Counted from the stretch's first letter, positions 38,001-56,519 are shown. The stretch: DNA of 64,000 nucleotides from Mansonella perstans (GCA_037074765.1 JBAMDO010000580.1:868001-932000); one strand, 5' to 3'. The notes: generated from the letters alone by a model not told the origin. Translations and numbers: made by a program.

Positions 38001-41000
38001 TTTGCCAAAAAACAAGTGTAAATCTCAAATAAAAACAAGCAGATTAGGTCATTTGACATAAGTATTCATCTGTTGATATGGCTGCGTGTATTCTGTAAAA
38101 AAATTAGCCAGAATAAAAGCATCATTTGACAGTAATTCATTCTTTAATGTTCTGAAAAAAGAAAACAAGTGAATGAAAACTTACCAGGGGTCCTCTCCCT
38201 GCTCCTAAAAGATACACAACGATGTTTCGCTCCTCACCGGTTATTTTAACGAGATCCTCAATGGCATGACATATCGCTTCACGATATATATCATATTTTA
38301 CAGAATCCTCTTCAAAAATTGCATAAGTACCCGAATCAAGATTATCCGATAATGGCTGCAGAGGCATCTGAAATGTGGGAGAATCTAATTTCCATCATTT
38401 CATCAGTTTCTTCAAAATACTGCTGAAAATATTACGGATAAATGTGAGCAGTGTTGGAATAACCACCCCGTGAGCTCCACTAATTTTCTACTAAAATCAA
38501 ACATATTTCTAATGATGCCAACTACTTTGAAAAAAATTACAACATATACCTGTAAAGTATCGATATACTCCCGATGTCCAAGATATTCAAACAAAACATT
38601 ATCGTCATTACCAGCAAGTGCAGCTTCTTTTGAATGAATTGCTTTTTCCTGTATCAATTGTTTGATCATATTTACGTACTGCAGTCGAAGATGCTCATCA
38701 GCTTTTTCAGAGTTACTGGAGTGTATCAACGGTCGTTGTACCATGGACACGAATAAATCCATCAGTAAACGATAATGTGCTCTGCAAATATCGAAATTTC
38801 CTTTTTCAGAATTTTCTGCAATCTGTGACAATCATAAACCTTGTCTCAATATCGATCTGCACTTAAAAAAAAGAGTTGTATGATAACAATGTATTAAAAG
38901 TATGAGTCAAGTCCTGAAATCTAACAGCATAGTAAACATTTCGGAATATACTTCATTATTCACAGTTAAATGACATAGCAAACGACCTGCAACTTGGTAC
39001 CTCATCCGAAGAGAATCTTCTCTTCATGTGTTTACACTAATCTACACATAACTTTTATATGTAACTAATCAAAGAAAGAAAATGACTCAGAAACAAAAAT
39101 AAAAACTGGAACATAACAGAGGAAACCATACGGTGGAAGCGTACATTTGCCGTACTGTCCACTACATGTGAAAATGCATGTTTCAATACAAAATGAGCAC
39201 AGCGGCTCAGCATGCCAACGTTTATACAATCGTGGTTCCAGGAATTCATCGGCTAGATTAGGGCATAATCTTAATCCAACAGCTAGTTTCTGCATCGGAT
39301 AGTTGGTGCATAGACTTCGGAAATCAGCCCATATTCTCCAAATATCACGGTTATCTTGAGCATAATCCGCTACAGGAAGAAGATTTTCATCAGTTGGCAA
39401 AAATACCCAAACACTATAATGTTGCTCATTATTCAAATTTTTTTGGCTTTTTTTAAAATGTCATTACATTTTCCAAATTTTCTTGTTTTTTTTTAATTCA
39501 TTTTTTTTTTGGCTAGAAATGACCATTCTATTCTACGAAATGAAGATTCACCAATCTTTCTCATTTTTTATATAAGCGTGTCCACAAAACTACAACAAGA
39601 TAACAAAAAACATCTACCATATCCACAACTTATATAACTGATTATCACAAATTTGCAAACTAAAACTATTTCAGCCTATAGGATGACTGATTTGAAATAT
39701 AAAAAAATGAATTTAAGCAATAAATAAAACCTGTAGGTCATATTCCGCGTCCACATCCATTTCGTTAGTATTTCCGCTAATTTTGGTGAATCGCGATGTT
39801 TCAGTTCCAATGTTAACACACGCAATGGCATGTAAGTCATATAATTAAGTTCCTTTAAGCAAATAATTGAATAAACTATAAACGTTAGAACTAATAATTC
39901 TGCTCAATCCTAAATGGTTTTTATTGTTGCGGCTATTTCAAAAAAAATATCTATTGAAAAAAATTCAATAATTAATTTCTCACTTCACAAATTTACAAAT
40001 ACTAATGATGTTAGGTTCTATATGTTCTAAATCCAGATTTTTCAGGCAAGTACTTTTGCTTTAGTATGTCTAAAGTCAAGTATCTCTGAGAATTAATTTG
40101 CAGATTTTTACATTAGGAAGGAAAATGATCAATACAAATCAATTCAATTATGTGCTTCTAAGGAAAGTGGAATAATGAAAACTGATGCTTTTGGAAGCCC
40201 ACTAAATCTTACGGAAAATTATGATTTTAGATAATAAATGAAAATCTTTTTTTTGATTCAACATATTAAAAATGAAAGACAAACTGAATCTGAGCAGTAG
40301 AATTTTCTACTAACCTTTTCAATTTCAACGCATGATAAATCCGCCAACCAACTTTCGTTGGCATCACAATCTATCCAGTCAGATATCCGTCCGATAACAT
40401 ATGTTCCCCACAGTTTAACGTCAAGTTGCAAATCCGGCAGATCTATCGGTGGTGGAATGCCGTCTCTAAAAACACAGTTTACTTCATTTTTCATTTCATA
40501 ATAAGTTTCGAATACATATCTGGCTTATCTGCTCTTGTCAGAAGGCGTCATGTTTAGAAGCTTATAGCCGGTGGAAAACAATCTAAATATCAAAATAATT
40601 TCATTTATTTGTTATTTCTATTGTTTTATTTGTTACAACCTTAAGTTCGCAAGGTGGATCTAATAGGCTGAACAACGTGATCATAAGGTTAATTTAAATT
40701 AACTGACAGTTTAGATAATTGTTTTTTCAGCTGCATATGCCATTCATCAGGTTTTCTGTCGACTACAGAAAAATAAACTTAACAATATTCCTAATAGTTT
40801 AGTGCTGCCAATAAATTATTCGATAACTACTGAGCTGTATCCATCTGCAGCAAAATACATCCATTAAAAGCACCAACTTTTCAGGAATCCATGATGACCG
40901 CTTCATACCACCAACTGGATAATTCACGAAATTATAGTTTCGAGCACCAAGTCTCGAACAATATTCGACAATATCCGTATCATGTATACCATCGCTATCC

Positions 41001-41074
41001 GTTGCCATCCATCCCACTAATGCCGAAATTTCTATATCGGATGCTTGCGCCACTTGCTCATTTTCCTGACACAT
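35044..41074 (-). CDS. prmt-5: Protein arginine N-methyltransferase 5 (PRMT5)
   Basis: PRMT5 makes symmetric dimethylarginine on Sm proteins, histones and other targets using S-adenosylmethionine. Fifteen exons join in phase: 41074-40828, 40762-40708, 40465-40315, 39852-39731, 39413-39127, 38986-38964, 38822-38550, 38367-38185, 37983-37843, 37583-37364, 37017-36885, 36438-36270, 35847-35698, 35516-35448, 35115-35044, giving about 764 residues. The N-terminal TIM-barrel region spans exons 1-7. The Rossmann core has LLGAGRGPL (SAM motif I), YSIEKN and the double-E loop SELLGSFGDNELSPECLD. The Phe in YAIFEEDSVKY matches the Phe that marks PRMT5 for symmetric dimethylation. The C-terminal beta-barrel includes GFAGYFTARLYK, IVPQTHTKGLVSWFP and VWYEWFCEF. 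The start follows GCGCAG directly, a possible trans-splice site. The 23-nt sixth exon and the exact exon 1 donor are the least certain parts. Confidence 0.93.
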
Positions 41075-42217
41075 CTGCGCAACTATGTTTTGGCTTCAAT
41101 CCAACGCACTAGTTCTAGATACACGACCTGTCCGGTACTTTCTCTTCTGCTTTAACTACTTTACCAGTCACTACTAAAAATTATCAGATTTAAAGACAAT
41201 AATTTCCTTCTGACACTGAATCATCTCCAGCGAATATACGTTGGCATTATGCGGTAACTTTCCATAAATCAATGCAGCTTATAGTCTTATGTTGTATGTT
41301 ACCGTCATAAAACTTTATTCAGCTATTTAAATCCTAAGTTTATGTTATTCCATCCAGAACTTCAGTGCTCTAAATATCACAAAACTTTGGAAGAGACCTC
41401 AAAACTTTCAAAAAATAAAAACTCCTTGTCCACAATTTAATCCTCGAGGTTCCTGCTCACCTGCAGCAGTGTGAAACAATTCTGAAATTAGGTCATAGCG
41501 CGTATCAGATAGAAACTCCACTGAGCTCTTCTTCGACAGTTGAGACCAAATTGCTTAAGGATGACTAATGTCAAATATTCGCATCTTCTGAGAGGTCAAT
41601 AAGAGATTTCAATACAAGCAGAAACAATCTTATTATGGATTAAGTGGAACATGAACCTTTCTAGCAAAAAAGAATAAACCCATAAATCTATTTTTATTTC
41701 TCCTAATATTCGCAAAAGACAAAAAAATCGACCATATATCCATTTGGAATACTTTCAATCAGAAAACCGACTCGGATCAGTTCGAACAAGGAGAGAAAAA
41801 TTGAATCAAACAATTTTATCTACGATTAGGACCGATATTTTCCAAACACACACAAGCAGAAACAATCTGAATCAAAACTGGACATGTAATTCTAGTGTTT
41901 TATTTCCTAAAACGATTTGGAAAAAATTACAGAAATTCCTGTTGATTCATGAAATTAATGAATCAATGAAGCAAAACAGGTGTCAAGTATCACAGAATTA
42001 ATGAACTGTTCGTAAAAATTATTACACAAACAAAACAGAGTGCAAGCCTAACATATATAACAGTAAAATACTCTGTCATGTTTCCTAAAGTTTACAATAG
42101 TAGTCAATGAAGTCGTTTGCAACATAAACGAAATCTGCAGAAGTTAGAGTGAAGAAAATTCACTTTAATTACCCAATATCAGATAACATTCATCGCATCA
42201 TCAACCAGACGGACGCT
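41075..42217. other. Intergenic between ATP synthase beta and PRMT5
   Basis: About 1.14 kb holding the ATP synthase 3' UTR and the PRMT5 upstream region. Open frames at 41744-42001 (plus) and others lack domains and are probably chance. No repeats of note. Confidence 0.5.
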
Positions 42218-46774
<4,557 letters not shown>

Positions 46775-48234
46775 ATGCCACGTCTTTAAAAAAATTATTA
46801 CTAGGAGTAAAATGTAGCTATGTAATCGATTGTACAATTTAGGATATCTAATGAAATAACTATAAATATTTGATGTAAAGGCATTCAACCATCACACAAA
46901 TGTTTCAAGTTAGGGAAGTGAAATGATAGATTCTAAATCAATAAGCATTGGCCAATTCTGAAATATAAAATCCACAAATTATTGGAAAGTCTCAAATTTC
47001 GATGCATCAATCGCATACTATATTTGAAATTCTCTTTTCTAGTTAAAACTCTAATTGGCCAATGTTTGGCCAAGTTGAAGCCAAGAAAACTCAAACTAAT
47101 ACAAAAGAATTCACCCTACTTCCTACGGAATCCACCACTGCATAGCTCTATCATCAACTCATTTCAAGATTTGGGTAAAGCAAAATTCGTACGCAATTAC
47201 GTAAAACGTAAAATTCGAACTGCTGCCTCTCAATGCATCTGCACAAACCATCTAATCGAAGACGTTCGCAAGACGTGCCACGAACGTGGTCATAAAATTC
47301 TTACGTAAAATACCGCTTGATAATGACATATATGGACTCAACATGCTTTTGTGAGTTCTACAGAAGGCTTTAACAACTTTATTCATAATGCAAAATGCAT
47401 ACCAACAGCAAATATAATCAATGCTTTCCCGTGGAACACGTGAAACATAGAGAGGCATATCAATGCTTTCACGTGGAACGCGTAAAACATAGAAAGGCAT
47501 AGTTCATCAAAAATTCGCATTTAGGATATACAATAAGTGAAAATAGATATGAGTTGAAATCAGTTCAAAGAATTAATGTTAATTTAATTGTTTAATTCTC
47601 CTATTTGCAATCCGCAACACTAATTTTTCTGGAGAATTATTGAAGAAGTACGTAGATAAGCATTTTTTGCCTATTCTGTTTTTACCAATAATCATAATCC
47701 TATTTCAGCCAAGATATAACTGCTTCTTATAGATATGAGTATTCTTCATTCTGTAATGAAAATTTTAATACAATTACAAGAATTTCTTGAATAATAGGCA
47801 AAACTTAAATAATTTCAATTGACAATATATATCTACTACATAACTGTGAAATTCCAACATGTATCAAACAGCGAAAATGAGCAAACAAAAATTACACCGC
47901 GGAGAAATAAACAAAGCATAGTGGAATTCAGCATCAGATAATACATGACATATACAATAAAATTTAGATTATTGAGACTTTAATAATCTCATTATGGAGT
48001 TTTTTTTTATAAACAGAAATCAAAAATTTTCTTTCTCATATCGTTAATTGAAGAAATGAAATTAGAGCAAAAAATAAATGATCGAATTCTTAATATTGAA
48101 TAGCCAAATTGTCAAACATTGCATTAATCTCGCATATCAACAACTTTCAGTGAAAGAATGGAACAAAATTAAATTTGGAAGATAAAAAGTAAAAAAAATC
48201 AGTTCAATATATGTTTCTGAATTTCTTTCAATTT
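46775..48234. other. Intergenic between RanGAP and ATP synthase beta
   Basis: About 1.46 kb with the RanGAP 3' UTR and the atp-2 promoter. A 108-codon plus-strand frame runs 46982-47308; it is Lys/Arg-rich, has no recognised domain, and runs against all neighbouring genes. A 42-bp direct repeat is at 47417-47502. The frame is probably chance but is the longest in this spacer. Confidence 0.45.
47417..47502. repeat. 42-bp direct repeat, two copies
   Basis: Two adjacent copies, both starting ATCAATGCTTTC and ending AGGCAT, with the second offset by exactly 42 bases and differing at about six positions. On the minus strand the period of 14 codons stays open and reads as two VPRESID-containing units, but there is no gene context. 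Confidence 0.8.
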
Positions 48235-51200
48235 TTACTGGATACTCATGTCTTGCATTAATCGATCAATTTCAGCACTTTGATCCGGATAAGTCTGTTT
48301 TATTGCATCACTAAAATTAAATGAACAACAAAGATAATCTCACTTTTTTATAAAATACGAAAAGATGGCAGTCCATCAAACCAACACTTAGAAATAATTG
48401 TAATTAATTTGTGAAAAAAAAATAAAGTTTGTAGTGACAAAAAAATATCTGCACACCTAACCATTAGAAATTTTATAAAATTTGCTAAAATCATTCCTAC
48501 TTAAGTCAGCAAATTTTACAGAAGCTGAAGAGGTAATTACTTACAATGAAAAAGCAATGGTTGGGAACAAATCTCGAAAATGTCCGCGCTTTACCATTGA
48601 TATCAATAAGAAAATCACGCTGCTGATATCAGCCACTGTTTGCGGAGCTTCTGACTGCAAATAGTTATAGATGCTGTAAAATTCAAATTAAAACTGCTTA
48701 GTCAAAAATAAACAGCTGTTCTCAGCGAAGAGCATCATCATGACACATTCATATTATTTACTGGATAAAAGACCTATGTATTTTTTTGTTAGTTATTGTT
48801 TTGATTATTGCTTTCACTGAAACCGAGAAAAAAGTAATCATGATTTTAGATATTTAAATTTCTAGTAAAAAAGAACGCTTTTCACAAAATATTTATAGAT
48901 ATGCTAAAAAACAATCGTTCAGGATATGAAAATATAACAAACCCGAACAGCACCCGCGAATCCCAAAAGTTGATTGCATATTGATTCTGTCGCTGAAATT
49001 GGTCGCCTCTTGACTTGTTCTGCTGCAGTTAAGATCGCATCTAAATTTATATAACAAATGAATCGCATTCTCGCATTAAACATATCAGAATAATACAAAG
49101 AAATGTCAAGTCAAATATAATCACCTCTAATCACTGCTTAAAAAAAAAAAAAAAAAAAAAAACATATGATTTGGTAATCTAGTGAAGATTTAACAAAACA
49201 TGCGCATTTCTCGTATGAAGTTACAGAATTTCTTTTTCGAATATTTGAACTTTTTTGATAAAAAAGGAGCTGACCCGTCAATGTCACGATCTTCTCTTTC
49301 AATATTTGCTTAGTAGGACTTTTCATAGACAATAATATACAAAAGGAATATAATAAAGCTGCTGTCATTTCCTGAGTCCTTCCATACAAATCCACCTGAA
49401 ACACCGAGTAAACACAATCAAAGTAATACCTACTTAACAAAAAGCACTGCTAAAAACCGCGAAAAGCGAGACAGAAGCATTTCAAACTTCTGCTCAGTGT
49501 GTGCTAAAACCTCAGAAATAAAAAGTGAGCAGAGAAGATTTCAAAGATTATACAATCGAAGAATATATATATATATATAAAAGAAAAATAAAATGTAATG
49601 GAAGCGGCTTTTTTTTTGAAGACGAAGTTAACAATAAAAAAAGCGTACATGTAGTGTTTCCAAAAGAGTTTTCACATGTGATAATAAAACGTCCACCGCG
49701 GCAACTGACGGCTTTTTTATGAATAAAATTATACCATCCTAAAACTTGACGTAGATGAAAATAGTAGAACAAATCAGAACAGAAAAAAATTGCAAAAAAT
49801 AATTTTTCTATAAACTATTATCCAGAATGAATTTTTGGAAATATTGTCCCAAGCTTAACCTTGGTTAGATGATCAAGTTCATTCGCCATCACATTATTAA
49901 GATTTTCGGTATATTCATCATCATTCTTATTCCATGAGTCGCTTTTAATTCTATCAATATCAACTATTCCTTCCATTATAGGATCTTGACCATTGCTGTA
50001 CGAAAGTAATACCAGAAAAACCACATACAAGATCATAGATTTTATCAGTCTTATTAAATCTTATAAAGGAGCTGATAAAAAAGAATATTTTTTCATTTAT
50101 GTTTTGAAATGAATTCAAAAGCCCCAGGAACAATACGTGCAAAGTCATATTATCATCTTATCGCTTTCTACTATCTGTTACTATATTTAAGCACCGCTTT
50201 ATGATTTATCATTCTGATTAAAACTCTTACCTGTCACCTCCTAAATTCAGGAACTGAACATGGGAAAATTCTTTTTTCAATTCATCTAAACGATGTCCGA
50301 TATTATTCGAGTGCAATGAAAGACTCTCCAGATGAAACCCACCACTTGCAAAGAAACGTATAATCTGTTGTACTGTATCTGCTCCTAAATCATTCGAAGA
50401 GAAGTCCAAAACCTATAAATATGACAGTAACTGCAAAACAAAATTCAACTTATAGATAGATGAATATCATCTAAAATTGCCAAATTAAATTATTGGCTGA
50501 TTGTAAAAGATAATAAGATTAAATCAATAGAATAATTAGTGCCAATGACAATCTAAATAATCGTTATTCAAAAAGCCGTTATACATATGCCTATTTCTCA
50601 GAAACAAATTTACTACCACTGGAGAGTGAGGGAAGAGCTATGCAATTCAGCAACATTAAGAAGTTTTAACATTAGTAAGTGTTAGAGAGCAAGTAATACA
50701 AAACAAAATACAAGAATATTTTATCACTACAATATCCAAATATTTTATTTTGCATCACGAACTAACATTCTGAAAGACAATTCTTCCCATTTAATTCATG
50801 TACAATTAAGAGACATTAAAACAGTCTCTTGCCAAACATCAAGTGATACAGTACACTCAACTGAAAAATAATACCCTCAGCTGCAGATGCGTTGACGAAC
50901 TTAAATTTGTTGCTACGGCCAGAATTCCACGTTCATGACAAGCACAAGAACTGAGATCTAGAACTTCAAGTAAGCGTAATGAAGGTAACACCTGAAAATG
51001 GTGTCAACTGATTCCTCGTTAAAATTTAAATGACCACTATGAAGATCACCAGTTCTTTCACGTACTGAGACAAATCATAAAACTTAGCAAATAATGTGAC
51101 AAAATTTAGCAACAAATGTATGACAAAAACAACTTCGCCGACCTTCCGACCTTTGCATAATTTGTAAGTACTAATACTAAAATATTAATTTAAAAAAACA

Positions 51201-54200
51201 AGCAGAACTAAAATTTACATTAAGCGCTTTTCAGTGTCTCAATAACGTAAACTTCTGCTTCATACAAAATCTAAGGTTTTCTTACTTCAGCAAGAGCGAT
51301 AGCACCATCAACATTTAATGTATTTCCGCTGAGAATAATGGTTTTCAACTTTGGATTGCTTCTGAATGCATGAATCAATTCTAACATGCCTTCAGCACTG
51401 ATGCCATTTTCGCTTAGGTCCACTTCTTCTAAGCTTTGCATATTCTGCAATGAATATAAATAATAAAACCACTATTTTCTAAAGCAGCACATATGGTCTT
51501 CTCCTTGCTTTTTTTTTTCAAAATGACTTCATTTTGCTACGGTTCCATATTGTTTAATTAAAAAAAAACACTCTAATGAGCATTTATAAACAACATGAAT
51601 TACATGCTGAGAAGTATACGAAAAAAGTTGATTCGAATAATCTTATCTGGAAATTAACATTTGTAAGTAGATGTTAAGTTAAATGTAAAATAATTTTTCG
51701 AATAATAATTCACCATTTGCGTGCGTTCTCGCAGCACCTCTGCAATTCTTCTGCAAGCGTCATTACTTATGTAATTTTTGCGTAAATCCAATATCTTCAC
51801 AGACTTTTGTGACAATGCCTGAGTGACGATTCTCACTGCAAATGAAATTTATACTTATTTCTCTATTTTAATATATATTTCTATTATTTTCTTCTTTCTT
51901 CTTATATAAAATTCAACAGAAAGTTGGCCACAAATAAGCACTGCTGATGACTTCATAAAAACAAGAAAAAAATAAAAGGAAGCAGATGTACACAAGTAGA
52001 CGAATAGGCCATTTTATACATCAATAACACAAATCTAACGAATAATAACACTACAACAAAAATAATCTACTAATAAAAAATATCAAACAACATGCTTGAG
52101 GAGAAAAGCAACTTAGTATTTTGCTAAGGAAAAACTTCTGCTCAGGAAATTTCTCTGGTGAAAAAAAAAACCACAACAAAATTTAAATTATGCTCACCAT
52201 CTTCTTCAGAATTCCACTGTTGATTTCTAAATGAAATTACTGTTTGACAGTTGCTAGATTCCAAAGACCTGTCAAGCATAATATCTGAAACTGTTCTCAA
52301 ATCATAATTACTTGTGGGAAAAACTTTTCCAAACAAGTAGAGGTTTTTGCAGAGTTTTTGCACAGAGAAAATGTAAAGAGGCAATAAATCCCACTGACTT
52401 GCTATTAAATATTAAAACAATCTATTACTGTCCACTTTACAACAAAAAAAAAAAAAAAAAACTAAGACGAAAGGAACTGGCAATTATGATTGATATAACC
52501 CTTTCGTATTTCCTAAAATATCAAAATTATATTTAAAAGAAAACTGAAATGAGAATACCTTGAGTAGCACTGCCACTTTCTTCCCGCTCATCAGAACTTT
52601 CCTTGCTCGAATAATTCGAATGAATTTCTTCCGAAAAAACTTCCTGATAATCGTAACTCTCTTCATCATTATCTAGCGAACCCTGATCGTCACTGCAATC
52701 ATAATACACATTATTTTATTGAGCTACTGGTAACAATCCAACAACAGAAAATGCTATATAAATATATCCCAGTAAAAATGGTAAAAATAACTTTAGATCT
52801 AACCACTAGCTTAAACAAAGAATTCAAACTGAAAATCACCAGTGAAGGGTATAAAAAGGAAATTTATTGGCCAACGTTATCAGTTTTTAATGGGAAATTG
52901 CTGTTTAACTTTCAACCCAAGTACGTAGACTTTTGGAAGATGAAGAAAAAAAGCACAAGCAAAAATTTCTTCCAACTTTTTATTGAAGTGCGAACCTTTC
53001 TTCACCCAAATCAATAAAACTATATTTGTCACATTTCAATTTAACTTCATCAAACTGAGCTCCCATATTATTTGTGTGCAGTACGAGGGATTCCAAATGT
53101 AAGCCTTGATTGATTCTGTCTACGATTATTTCGATCGCGCGTGGACTCAGTTCATTCCCCGACAAGTTGATTTCCTAAAATATACGACTCGAAATATTTT
53201 TTATATGAAAATCCACATATCATTACATTTTAGAAACAAAGCCAAAAATATACTTTCCACTGCCCTTCACCATTTTGGCATCTATCTATTTCGGATTTAC
53301 TGAAGTGAAATTTTGTATCAATTTTTTTCTTTAAATACTGGCTTGAATTTTAACTCCGAGCCGGTTCTGTACCGTAGCAATCAACAGGAAATTTCAAATA
53401 CTGATGGTAAACAGAGGGTACTGACAAAAGTATTAAAGGTGAAGCATATCCAATTCAAGAGCAACAATTCACATCATGAAGTATACTCATTCTAATAGAA
53501 CTACTGCGTTCAGCTGAAAAAAACTTCCAACATACCTTTAAACGCGTGTGAAATGACGGTGAAATGTTTGAAATTATAGCCAAAGCACCTTTGTCTCGAC
53601 ATAAACAGTCCCCAAAATTCAAAACTTCAAGATTTATCAAATCCCGAATTACCTAGAGAAAAAAAATAGTAATCTGCGCCCGGAAAAAAAACATTTAGAA
53701 AAAACAGTAATTCATTCCTCCTCGCAAGTTTCCAAAGATTATGAAATTAATTTAAATATTTTAGTGGGCGTAAATCAGTTTAATTAAATTGCATTTTGAA
53801 GATCTCTAATTTGAATTTTACATCTCATTGATATTTTCATTATTTAAATTCAAACCAAAATATTAGAGTTCATCATATCTCATATAAAGAAAAATGTGTG
53901 GAGCGCTAATACAGAAAAGTTACGTATAATGAAAAAATATTTGCTACAAATATGGAACGCAAACAACCAAACTACCTTTGCCATCGCACAAGCCCCATTC
54001 ACAGTGAAAGTGTTATCACTAAGGTTGATTATCTTCAAACTAGGATTGTAACGAAATGATTCTGAAAGAGCTTCGATTCCCTTACTTCTTATGCCATCTT
54101 GATACATCGTTATCTCTTCCAAACAGCCCAAAACCTAAGCGAAATTGCAATTCATTTCCAAGTTCTTGAAAAACAATTAAGATACCGCTAATTTTCAGTG

Positions 54201-56519
54201 GATCACGGTTTTAATTGGAAATGTTAAGTTTTTAAATATTATCTTACTAAGTATGACTGAAGCTAAACAGTTACAGAAAGATTTTAGAAAAAGATTTTAG
54301 CAATAATACTTGAAAAGCTTTTGCCAAAGCAAAAGCTCCAGGGTCTTCCAAACGATTCCTACCAGCAACAAAAGTCTTTAGTTGAAAATTCTGTCCATCC
54401 CTTTGTGCATTTGCATGGCACTGTATAAGTGCTTCTGCAATAATCTGAAATTTCCAAATGAAATGAAAATGAGCGTGTTAGAATGGTGCATTTAAAAGTT
54501 AGCCAATTAGTCTACGGATTTTTAATCACAAAATATTCAAGATTAACTTACCTTTCCTCCAGCACCTAAGCCGTTGTTGTTCAATTTCAGCACCTTTAAT
54601 GAATATGCCGAAGAACTTTTCAAGAACCCCTCAAGTCCTTCTGCACCAATTGGACCAAATGCGTTGTCCGAAAGATCTAACTCGACTAATCTTGTGCCAC
54701 ATTTGATCATAGCATCACATAAGGAATGCTGAAAATTTCATTTTAAAATATGTTCGAATTTTGAAAATGGCGAAGTCCTTTAACCTGTAGCGGTACCAAA
54801 ATAATAATTGAAATTTGGTAGGCAGAGAATTAGATCTGAGCAAATATGCCCCATTGACATTTCCGCATAAATAATCCGAAACCACGTTTTCCTGAACATT
54901 AAAGTTTGTCAAAATTCCTAATGATTAAACCAATGTATGAGGTAAATAATAATTAGCAAACAATAAAATCGAACCAAGATCGGAGGAATCTCTTCCTTGA
55001 GTCGTCCGGTAAAGATATCACTCCATAACGCCCGCTGAAAGCAGTGGATTGAATTAAAGAATATTAAAGATAAAGGATTAAAGCAAGATATCTGTTTATA
55101 ATCAATGAAATTCGTATTCTATTTTCTCTGGAACATGTGCTTAGAGGGCCCTTTTTTTTGGTGAATTCTGTTGGTACGTATGTGATTATTTGGTTTTTAT
55201 ATTTTTTATAAATGCATTTTTTTGAAATGAAAAACAGATATATATTTGGCTTACAATTTATTCTCATGTTATGAATTTTTTTTGGAAACTTTTTATTTTT
55301 TTTGAAATTGGAAAATTGGTTTCTGTTACTTAATTTTTTTAAAATATGTTAATGATTTTAATAAATAAAATGATACAAACTATTCGTCTATGTCTAAAGA
55401 TAAATGTTGCATCGAATTAAGTAACAGAAACCACTGACCATCTAAGTTTGCATGTAACCATAGAAATGGTAAGTTATAGAAAAAGGCAAACTTAAACAGT
55501 CTGGCATTTTTGAACTTTTCATTTTCTTTCCTACAATTCAAATAGTTTTTTTTCTTTCCTATAATTCAAATAGTTTCGCCTCATCCATTCCAAATTCTGT
55601 TTGAATTTGCACCTATGCTAAATATGCTAAATTTTTACGAGGTGTATGAGTGAGGAGTAAGAATTTGAGACTAAAAAAAAAGTAACTACTGGTCGACAAA
55701 TACAGTAAAGCATACTGCAATCGAAAAAATACATGTGAGTATGCAATTCAGCTATAAGAAATCAGAAATGTGACAGGTTTTAGAACAGAAAAGGAAAACC
55801 TGTGCTTTGGCTACCGATTTCTTACATATTTTCAAGTTTAAATCATATAGTTTATAAATTCAAATTCAAGCACAAATTCGAATTTGCATCTGTAAGCACA
55901 TTTTTTGTAAGACAAGTTAGATACTCGTCATAGGCAAAAATTATATTTTGTCCTCCGAAATTAACTTAAATAACTTTGCACTGTAAAATAACCTTCAGCT
56001 CAGGATGAAGTTCTAATGCATGCGCAAGTCGCTGTCCAGCTTCAACGCCTACAGTATTACCTCGTAATTCCAGAACTTCTACAGCATCAGCATTTTCGAT
56101 AATTTTTGCCATATTTTCCGCTAAAAAAATATTCTGTAGTTTCTTAAAAACACATAACACTTATAAACATGTCCAACAAAAAACAATCATTCTTACTAAA
56201 TTGTTTGATCAGCTTCGCGGCATATAAATTAAATCCTTGATAGAATTGATTGAACTATATTAGCTTTACGAAAATATTACTAGTACTGAAACCAAAATTT
56301 AAAACTACGTGTCAAATGACATGGAAAGCTATCAATTCTGGGATCTAAAAGTCTTCCCTAATATTCATAACTTCTGGTAGCTAATAAATTCATCTATTTT
56401 CTTATAAAAACATATGTCATGAGTAACAACAAACCATCAGCTTGGCTGTCCAATTTTTGCTGTTCATCACGGAATGAAAGCGTCCATTCCCCGTTCACTT
56501 CGACCGACTTCTTCATCAT
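48235..56519 (-). CDS. ran-2: Ran GTPase-activating protein with two LRR arrays (RanGAP1)
   Basis: RanGAP triggers GTP hydrolysis by Ran on the cytoplasmic side of the nuclear pore. Twenty exons join in phase: 56519-56435, 56120-55993, 55034-54975, 54728-54552, 54444-54310, 54134-53976, 53652-53536, 53174-52996, 52692-52559, 52284-52198, 51835-51714, 51444-51286, 50991-50875, 50412-50231, 49995-49860, 49510-49439, 49395-~49251, 49040-48943, 48654-48545, 48310-48235, giving about 820 residues (human 587). ALELRGN-type LRRs start at VLELRGNTVGVEAG. The catalytic-arginine loop is FTGRLKEEIPP. VELDLSDNAFGPIGAEGLEG and TFVAGRNRLEDPGA are RanGAP signatures. An acidic stretch (DDQGSLDNDEESYDYQEVFS) follows the first array, then a second partial LRR array and another acidic stretch, then a helical C-terminal domain. 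The donor of exon 17 is ambiguous (49251 or 49275). Whether the C-terminus is SUMO-modified cannot be judged. Confidence 0.92.
49141..49162. repeat. Poly(A) tract in a RanGAP intron
   Basis: About 22 A in a row in the intron between exons 17 and 18. Length may be unreliable. Confidence 0.7.
49860..51835 (-). repeat. Second copy of a duplicated LRR exon block in RanGAP
   Basis: Exons at 51835-51714, 51444-51286, 50991-50875, 50412-50231 and 49995-49860 mirror those at 54444-54310, 54134-53976, 53652-53536, 53174-52996 and 52692-52559. The middle three pairs are 159/159, 117/117 and 182/179 nt, and the split-codon phases agree. Protein pairs include LEEVDLSENGI with LEEITMYQDGI, LKTIILSGNTLNVDGAIALAE with LKIINLSDNTFTVNGACAMAK, and HLESLSLHSNNIG with HLESLVLHTNNMG. 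Confidence 0.88.

Noticed and set aside
40891..41112. 73-codon plus-strand frame
   Set aside because: Antisense shadow of PRMT5 exon 1.
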